DNA of 64,000 bases from Molanna angustata. Its lineage: Eukaryota; Arthropoda; Insecta; Trichoptera; Molannidae. Below, in pieces: positions 57,901 through 64,000 of this stretch. Under the pieces are notes generated by a model, which searched no databases, was not told the DNA's origin, and saw only the letters and a list, made by a program, of their open reading frames with translations. Location of the stretch: contig OY754987.1 of the NCBI GenBank assembly GCA_963576475.1, positions 3,880,036 to 3,944,035 of the forward strand, given 5' to 3'. The position numbers and the translations under genes are program-made. The first letter of the stretch is position 1; each line of letters begins with the position of its first letter.

Positions 57901-58568
57901 TGTGGCGATTGAGCCAATTGCGCCGCGCAGTGCTTCGCTGCGCTGAGTACTTCGGCAGGCGCCATCTTGCCCTGCGCCGTATTCACAGCCCGTCTCCTAT
58001 TTAAGGGGAAGCACAGCGCGCCCAGACCATTCCGCTCATCCAGATCTCGAAGCTAGGCATCACGCTGCCCGACCGCTCGTCGTCGTTCAAATCGTCCGCG
58101 TTTCAAATTTACATTTATATTCATTAAATAATAACTCGACATTTCTGTACCAAGTAATATTAGTAAACACCAATTGTAATCATCATCTTGATAAATAAAA
58201 GAGTAAGTTAAATTTCCTGTTATATCTTTCAATCTGTCAACCATTCCTACCTGAGTAATATTTGATAATAATATTTAATCTATTGTATACGGTATCGCAG
58301 TTGCTTGGTCGATCAATCTGTGGCTCAGCTGTCGGGACTATCCGAACAGACCGCCACCAGGTTCGAACCAAGCGGTTGAGATATCATTTGGGTTGTATGT
58401 AGCTAAAGGCGGACAAACAGGTAATACCTACACGTCCAACTGACCGACCTTACCACCTCAATTACAGGCTTGCATATCAGCTCCGGCTGGTATGCAATCG
58501 CTTCCAACCAAGTGACCACTCTGGCACTTTAGTAAGCTCTACATACCACAAATACTTCCTACCCCAAA
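57901..58568 (+). mobile_element. 3' LTR of the non-autonomous LTR retrotransposon
   Basis: Appears to match the 5' LTR over its whole length. The purine-rich stretch GAGGAGGGG lies about 35 bp upstream, and CAGCGGGGTC immediately upstream, so a classical polypurine tract at the junction is weak. ATAG at 58569-58572 repeats ATAG at 53399-53402, a 4-bp target duplication. Confidence 0.88.
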
Positions 58569-58570
58569 AT

Positions 58571-60078
58571 AGTAAGCGTTCATTTTTTCTTGAAATGTTG
58601 AAAATCTCTAAATGCATTCTTATGAAGTACATTTCTATTAGATTCTTAAACAAATATAAGATTCCCAGAGGACAAAACTTTTCACGGAACTCATAATATG
58701 TATTTTCTAGATGATACCTGTTGAGAAATTTTAAGTAAAATTACATTACTAGCAAAATGAGCAGTATGAGATAGTGTATCAATGTTGATGAGGCGATATG
58801 TGTCAAGATAGAAGAATGCGGTGTTAGGTTGTCACTGCCTACCCCTCGAGGGAGACAGAAGTGGAGAGTAAAAAATACACTTTTCTATAGAGACACATAC
58901 AAAATCAATATGAAGTTGATCACTCAATTTATAGATTTTTTTCTTAAATTTGAACAAACCTTAAATTCATTTTTGATGAGTGTATTTTTGTTGTATCGAA
59001 ATTTCAAACAGTATAAATATACCAGTTATGAATGATCGTAACGTATCAAAGGAAGCTAAAGTTGCCATTCATAACGCAATTGTAGTGCCAACCTTGATGT
59101 ATGCAAGTGAAACCTGGACATGGCAGAAGTCGCATGAAAGTAGAATAAATGCAGTGGAAATGAGATCGTTAAGAAGAATTTGTAATAGAACGATGTATGA
59201 TAGAGTTAGAAATGAGGTCACTAGGAAAGAATGTAAGATGAAGAAAGATGTAGTAACTAGAATGAAAGTTAACACACTTAGATGGTTTGGTCACGTGGAA
59301 AGAATGAATGAAGAACGCTTGACGAAAAAAATATATAAGGCTGACAGGAATGGAAAAAGAGGTCGGGGGCGCCCAAGAAAAGGATGGCACGACCATGTGA
59401 ACGATATTCTGAAAGAAGGAAATGTTAGAAGTCTGAACAATAGAAGAACATGCATGAGACGTAGCATGAATGTTGACGAGGCGGTGAATGTATGTCAAGA
59501 TAGAATAGTGTGGCGTTCTATTCTCTCTGCCTACCCCGCGAGGGACATGGCGTGATGGTATGTATGTATGTATAAATATACCTCGATTTTCCAGACCGTG
59601 AGAGCATTTTGAAAATTTGGACAGATGAAATCATAGAGAAGAAATTAACGGATATTTATTGAAAACTAATCAGCTCTAAGTTTATGGACTTTAAATATAT
59701 GATATCAATATAAAGTCAATCGGACTTATGATTTGGGCTCTAGAGAGGACACAAAAAAAATAGCGTAAATGATGAAATCATGCAGAAGAAATTTAAAATT
59801 GTCTATGGAAAACTAATCAGCTCTAGGTCTATGCACTTTACACATATGATGTAAATATGAAATCGATCGGACTTATAGTTTGGGCTGTAGAGAGGACACA
59901 AAAAAGATAATTCCGTACGCCGAACGCCGTACGCCATAGGTACATACAAACACATCACGACGAAACTCACAGTGTGTACTCTCTACATGATACCTACCCG
60001 TTGAGAAATATATGTAAAAATACGCTTAAAATTTGTGAAATCATGACTCTCCACTATTCCATAGAATGGAGAGTAAAA
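58571..60078 (-). mobile_element. Family X copy, second part, with RTE relic and a younger RTE insertion
   Basis: Resumes with TAGTAAGCGTTCATTTTTTC, parallel to 46498 onward, and ends ATTCCATAGAATGGAGAG. An old RTE relic is at 58770-58862, as in the copy at 46455-47325. At 59024-59570 a separate RTE element interrupts the repeat. Part of the right half (59600-59660 and 59775-59830: AAACTAATCAGCTCTA) is duplicated. Confidence 0.8.
59011..59582 (+). mobile_element. RTE-type LINE, 5'-truncated, clean insertion with 13-bp duplication
   Basis: Flanked by GTATAAATATACC (59011-59023 and 59570-59582). The open piece 59025-59555 encodes about 177 residues of the ORF2 C-terminus: SKEAKVAIHNAIVVPTLMYA, SETWTW, MRSLRRICNRTMYDRVRN, TLRWFGHVERM, GRGRPRKGWHDHVNDIL and WRSILSAYPARDMA before TGA. 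The tail is TATG repeats (59558-59570). There are no stops or shifts, so it is the youngest of the RTE copies here, though incapable of moving alone because RT and endonuclease are missing. Confidence 0.92.
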
Positions 60079-60964
60079 ATACATTTTCCAATTATTGTTG
60101 TTCAGGGTTACGTGGCCCATTTGGTTCTAGGATCGCCCCTGTGAAATTAATAATATATCGTATATGTGAGGCGAAAAATTCGTTACCCTTTTCAAGCAAT
60201 TTCTTCCAACTTACCAGTTTTAGTGCATAAGGATTTTTTTGTATTTTTAGTATTGTACTTACAAGGTAGTAACGGCACTTACAAGGCAAAACGTTCGTCC
60301 CATTTAAAGTAACAAAGTATTGATAATTATTAAGTAAAATAAGAAAAACACGCAACCGACGTTGAAAATGGAGCCAGCTGGTGGCAATTATTTCCTAAAT
60401 CATAAGACCGTTTCGATTTTAATTTAAATAACAGGCATTCTATCATTTTACAAAATTCGTAGAATTATTATTAAAAATCAGATCTCAGAGGAATGCCGGT
60501 TAAAACGAATTCATAAAATTATTAGAAAACTATTAGGTATATCAATTTAATTAAATATTCAACCTCCAAATTTCACAAAGGAATACGCAGAACAAAGAAT
60601 TGTTTAGGTAGGTATATTTTTCAAATAAATTTTCAAATGAAGATTTGAGTTAAATTGAAAAACGTACAAGGGATTTTTTAAACTCTCTCAAAAAAGTATT
60701 CGAACAACCCGAAAGTTTATGTGTTAGCAAAATGCAAAATCATTTTAAAATTAACAAAAAATAGAATGAACAGACCTGAACGTCTATTCAAAAGGAGAAG
60801 AAGAAGAAAAAATAGAATACAGTAAGTATTTTCCACAGATTCGATTTATTACGACCGAATATTTTTGCTGAGGTGGCTCGGCATTAGGTCAAATACCAAA
60901 TGTATCCCCACTACTTCCAAAACCAACACTATGTCAAATATTTGAAATAGTTTGGATATACAGC
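60079..60964. other. AT-rich stretch
   Basis: A GAAGAAGAAG run near 60797-60810 may be the tail of an otherwise vanished RTE-type copy. Nothing else recognised. Confidence 0.45.
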
Positions 60965-61490
60965 CTAGGTTGAGGCTCTAAGGGCCTAGGCAGTAAAGGC
61001 GGGGGTGGGCGGCCGACGCTGTTGTGCCCTCGTTAATTCTGTACTTAGAGAAGAGCAGGACGAACGTCTTCAGTCTCACTCGGCAGTTACTCGTCAAACT
61101 GTGGCGAATGTTGTTGTGTGGTTCGGGCACCCCGCCGGCGCAGACGTCGGGTCAGACATCCTGTGTTGACAACTAGACGTCAAATCTGACAGGTGATGAT
61201 TGCGTCGGATGCCCCCGGTGTTAGCCCGCGGAACCTTCGGACGCCAACACGAGGACCGAGGGGTCGGGGTACAAGCCCCTCTGACTTTAAACGGAGTGAA
61301 CATAGCGGCCGATTTTGAGACCAATCGGAGGCCCTGACGTGTGAGGTTTGATTCTCGGGGGCAGTGGTTGAACCCGATGGATGGTGTATATTTTGTGTTT
61401 GTCCGATGTTGCGGCTGCGTCCGGTGGTGAACAGGGCCAATGGGCTCTATAGCGTCGCCGGCGTGGAAGTGGATCGCGATCTCCCTCGAT
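60965..61490 (-). mobile_element. I/Ingi-like LINE 3' UTR, second copy
   Basis: Matches 35870-36400 closely (CTAGGCAGTAAAGGCGGGGG, GCGCAGACGTCGGGTCAGAC, CGGATGCCCCCGGTGTTAGC). Between about 61275 and 61345 the two copies diverge into different sequence of similar length. It is 5'-truncated at GATCTCCCTCGATG, just inside the end of the coding region. The left end at CCTAGG is shared by both copies and marks the element's 3' terminus. Confidence 0.85.
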
Positions 61491-61619
61491 GGACAAATAC
61501 AGTTTCTTATAGACCTTGTTAATGTCGATAAACACCTCAGCAATAATGTTCGGTCGTATTTAATCCAATCTGAATCTATTTTCTGACGGTTTAAATATCT
61601 CAATAAGTTGTAATATTAT

Positions 61620-61880
61620 AATAATACTGGGAAATCAAGGCACCTACATTGATACACTGATTACATTGATAAGGGAACTCAATAAGAAGGAATAATTGGT
61701 AAACGTTGCGCAAGCGCATAAAGTGATCACGTAAACCAGTCGATGACAGGTCGTAAACCCTGTAGGTGTCTTGAGTTGCTGGTTCTTCTTTAATATCCCA
61801 ACTTCGTCTCTATTTAGATGCTAAAAATTTTGTCAATAAAAAAAACATTGGCTCCCGACAGGGAAAAAAAGCCAATGTTT
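61620..61880. mobile_element. Composite-element body and arm, diverged copy
   Basis: GGGAAATCAAGGCACCTAC, then AACGTTGCGCAAGCGCATAA, GATGACAGGTCGTAAACCC and finally CCCAACTTCGTCTCTATTTAG and GGCTCCCGACAGGGAAAAAA. The order is that of the body plus one arm at 44757-45232 but with most of the body deleted. Confidence 0.72.
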
Positions 61881-62009
61881 GTGTATGTATGTGTAATTAA
61901 AAAAAATATTCGGGTTATAATTTTGGTCGCCCAGTATCATCCTAAAAAACTGTCTTCACCTTCAATCGAACTCTTTCGTTTAGGAGTATGATATTGAACT
62001 AACCCAACT

Positions 62010-62475
62010 ATGTTCTTCTTCGCTATATCCCAACTCCTTGTCTATGCCGAATGTTGGGGTCAGCTATCTTCATCATTATATTAAAAGCCCTTCTGTCCTG
62101 TACTATGCCACCTAAAATGTGTCTCTGCAGTTGGTTTCGTCTTTGCACGATTTAGGATTTTTCTGGTCTTCCTCTGGTTGAGGAAGATCCAAGGAGATTT
62201 CTTGGTTTATCATGTGATCTGGCGGTCTGTTCAACGTTCAACGTTCCCGTACCATCTCAACTGTCTTTCTTCTATCTCTCTATCTATATTAGTAACACAT
62301 AGGCTTCCACGAATGCGTGAACTTTTTATTTTGTCCCGTTACGACACTCCAGGTGCCCATCTTAGCATACGCATTTCAGCAGTTTCCAGTTGCCTTGAGT
62401 AGGAGTAGTCCTTTGTCCACCATTCGGAGCCATAGAGGAGTTGCGGTCTGATGATTGTCTGTTTCTTTTCCTTTT
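62010..62475 (-). mobile_element. Decayed RTE-type LINE fragment
   Basis: The minus strand, with many breaks, reads LKATGNC-NAYAKMGTWSVV, then D-R-R-K-T-V-E-M-V and EEDQKNPKSCK-DETNC, and ends LTPTFGIDKELGYSEE. It matches the order of RTE-type ORF2 C-termini with methionine-rich R-M and basic blocks. Weak but consistent over 450 bp. Confidence 0.5.
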
Positions 62476-62537
62476 ATCTTTGTTGGCATTTTTGATCGCA
62501 TAGGACTCCCGACATTGATCAAAACCTCACTAACATG

Positions 62538-62645
62538 TCGGCATTTGTGGCTTAGATAGTTCGGTATCTGACTGCTGATCCGAAGGTCTCAGGTTCGATT
62601 CGCGGAGACACATTTTTTCAGTCGTGTAGGGTTCGTTATTGGGTG
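62538..62645 (+). mobile_element. tRNA-derived SINE
   Basis: GGCATTTGTGGCTTAGATAG (A-box region) and CAGGTTCGATTCGCGG (B-box) with an anticodon-like CTGACTGCTGATCCGAAG stem; the same head is at 51750-51815. Acceptor pairing is poor, so it is not a functional tRNA gene. Confidence 0.65.
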
Positions 62646-63424
62646 CGTGTCACTTTTTTATTTTTATTTTTTAATTTAACAAAAATCGTAATGGAATTCC
62701 ATCAAGAACTTCGTGTCGAAAAAATAAATTTAACTAAACCTCATCCATTCCACACTAATTCTTTGGTTTACATCTGCTGCGCCTTCTCTAGTTTACTCTA
62801 TATTACATATAGCGTGGCACTGTTATATTTCCAACTACATTAATTTGCTCTTTGGCTACGAACTCTCAAAAATGTCCATCTATGATGTCTTCGAATATCT
62901 GTGGTTAAGCTATTTTGCGATAAATTTCATTAATTGTAGGAACATCAAGTAATATAAAAGTTCCCTTGATGAAGTTTCTTTTTTTTAAGTATTATTTTGA
63001 TTATTAATTTCTGTGCTATATTTATTGCATGCAAATTAGTTGGATACGTGCTTCCCCAAGCGATAATACCATATGTTACATTAATAAAGTACATATTCTT
63101 TCAAAATAAACACACGAGAATATGTACTTTAATTGACATTAATAATTATTTCATGATTAGCCGTATTCTTATTCGGAAAACGTACATCAAGCAATAAAAT
63201 AATTGTATCATTTCGGCTAATTCCCCCTTATTAATATTCCGAGCAGCGAATAACATTTAATAAAAATCCCTTCCCCAAAAGTGAAACACGATACCCTTAC
63301 AAGTGATTTAGTATTAATTTCGTTCCGCTATATTTCATTGTAGGTAGTACAGATTAGCGATGGACAATGCAAGACTGACATGACAGTCTTGTAACTATAG
63401 AAATTAAAATTTGAATCACACCAC
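62646..63424. other. AT-rich stretch
   Basis: No gene recognised. Small open frames show no resemblance to known families. Confidence 0.5.
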
Positions 63425-63596
63425 GTCCTATTCAGATTCGTCTTAAATTTATCCGTCTGAATTTGAGTAGGTATATGAGAAATGTCAAAAATTTATACGA
63501 GTCTCGTTATGTCAAAACGCGTGGATAAAATCCTGTTAACTACGGTCGCCCGATGATTTAGACGTTTTCGTATTCTGAAACGTATCAGAATAGGAT
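63425..63596. mobile_element. Short MITE, diverged member
   Basis: The left end GTCCTATTCAGATTCGTC and right end ACGTATCAGAATAGGAT are inverted with a few mismatches, and the left 60 bp parallel 20394-20455 (AAATTTATCCG, GAAATGTCAAAAA). Confidence 0.7.
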
Positions 63597-63799
63597 ATAA
63601 CATGTACATACATATATGTATACCATCGCGACAAATACCACAATGTGGGTTATGATATCAGTGACAGATGTGTATTTTCTTAAAAAAAGGGGAAACACAA
63701 CACATTCGTATAAACCCACGCACCAGCCTCGTTACAATTGAAAAGTCAACATTTAAAATGGGATAAAAACGTCACTGAACTAATTATTTTGTTATTTTC

Positions 63800-63940
63800 C
63801 CTCGCCGTTAGAAGTGAGAATAATAGAAGAATGTATATAAGACGATGCGTGGACGTGAATATATGTCAAGAGATAAGAGTCTAGCTTTCGGTTCTCTCTG
63901 CTACTCCGAATAGGGAAATTGCTTGATAGTAGAGTATGGT
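63800..63940 (+). mobile_element. Degraded RTE-type LINE 3' end
   Basis: The plus strand reads NNRRMYIRRCVDVN (63820-63861), then CQEIRV, FGSLCYSE, aligned with NNRRTCMRRSMNVDEA and WRSILSAYP of the copy at 59011-59582. The tail is degraded. Confidence 0.65.
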
Positions 63941-64000
63941 AAAAAGTGATACTAGAAAAGAGTTGAAGAACTATTCTGAAACACTTTCTTGCACCCTGCG

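Noticed and set aside
62538..62620. A functional tRNA gene on the plus strand
   Set aside because: Acceptor ends do not pair and the head recurs at 51750 attached to other sequence; judged a SINE.

Overview
This window looks like a stretch of AT-rich insect nuclear DNA, most likely from a moth or butterfly (Lepidoptera). The reasons are a spliced gene with canonical GT-AG introns, non-LTR retrotransposons of the RTE, I, CR1/L2, Jockey-like and R4/Dong-like types, tRNA-derived SINEs, and many foldback and terminal-inverted-repeat elements of kinds common in lepidopteran genomes. Nothing prokaryotic is present. The species is an inference; the order is moderately supported.

Only one ordinary host gene is convincing. 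It lies on the minus strand and three coding exons can be joined: 47649-47559, 31023-30791 and 5847-5637. Splice sites and phases agree at both junctions. The joined C-terminal part is 177 residues with a C-REKLIC-type motif and a second cysteine pair, and ends in a TAA stop. I cannot assign a function; its start lies to the right, probably outside the window. The two introns are about 24.9 kb and 16.5 kb, so everything between 5.8 and 47.6 kb is intronic to this gene.

Layout. 0-5.2 kb: RTE and other LINE remnants and a SINE piece. 5.3-5.85 kb: last exon and 3' UTR. 5.85-30.8 kb (intron): a TTAA-flanked foldback element in three copies, a 41-bp array (10.7-11.8 kb), a probable old hAT element (12.3-17.5 kb) carrying nested LINEs, an 83-bp array made from a piece of LINE coding sequence (19.4-20.0 kb), a 108-bp array (23.2-26.0 kb), and a Dong-like LINE sitting in a TAA tract between two other LINE tails (28.6-30.7 kb). 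30.8-31.0 kb: middle exon. 31-47.5 kb (intron): a long AAAT microsatellite, hAT and RTE remnants, a GC-rich LINE 3' end, a 4.7-kb 78-bp satellite with higher-order structure (37.7-42.5 kb), an LTR-element remnant and a large inverted-repeat composite (44.5-45.2 kb). 47.56-47.65 kb: upstream exon. 48-64 kb: LINE remnants, a young LTR element with two apparently identical LTRs but no polymerase (53.4-58.6 kb) inserted in an unclassified repeat called family X here, a clean RTE insertion, and further LINE, SINE and small inverted-repeat elements.

The very long open frames (937 and 1495 codons) are tandem arrays whose unit length is a multiple of three; I do not regard them as genes. The most interesting signals are the higher-order structure of the 78-bp array, the array born from LINE coding sequence, the Dong-like landing site, the non-autonomous LTR element with a triplicated primer-site-like leader, and the unnamed gene itself. 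Coordinates of repeat boundaries are by eye and may be off by a few bases unless a target-site duplication is given.
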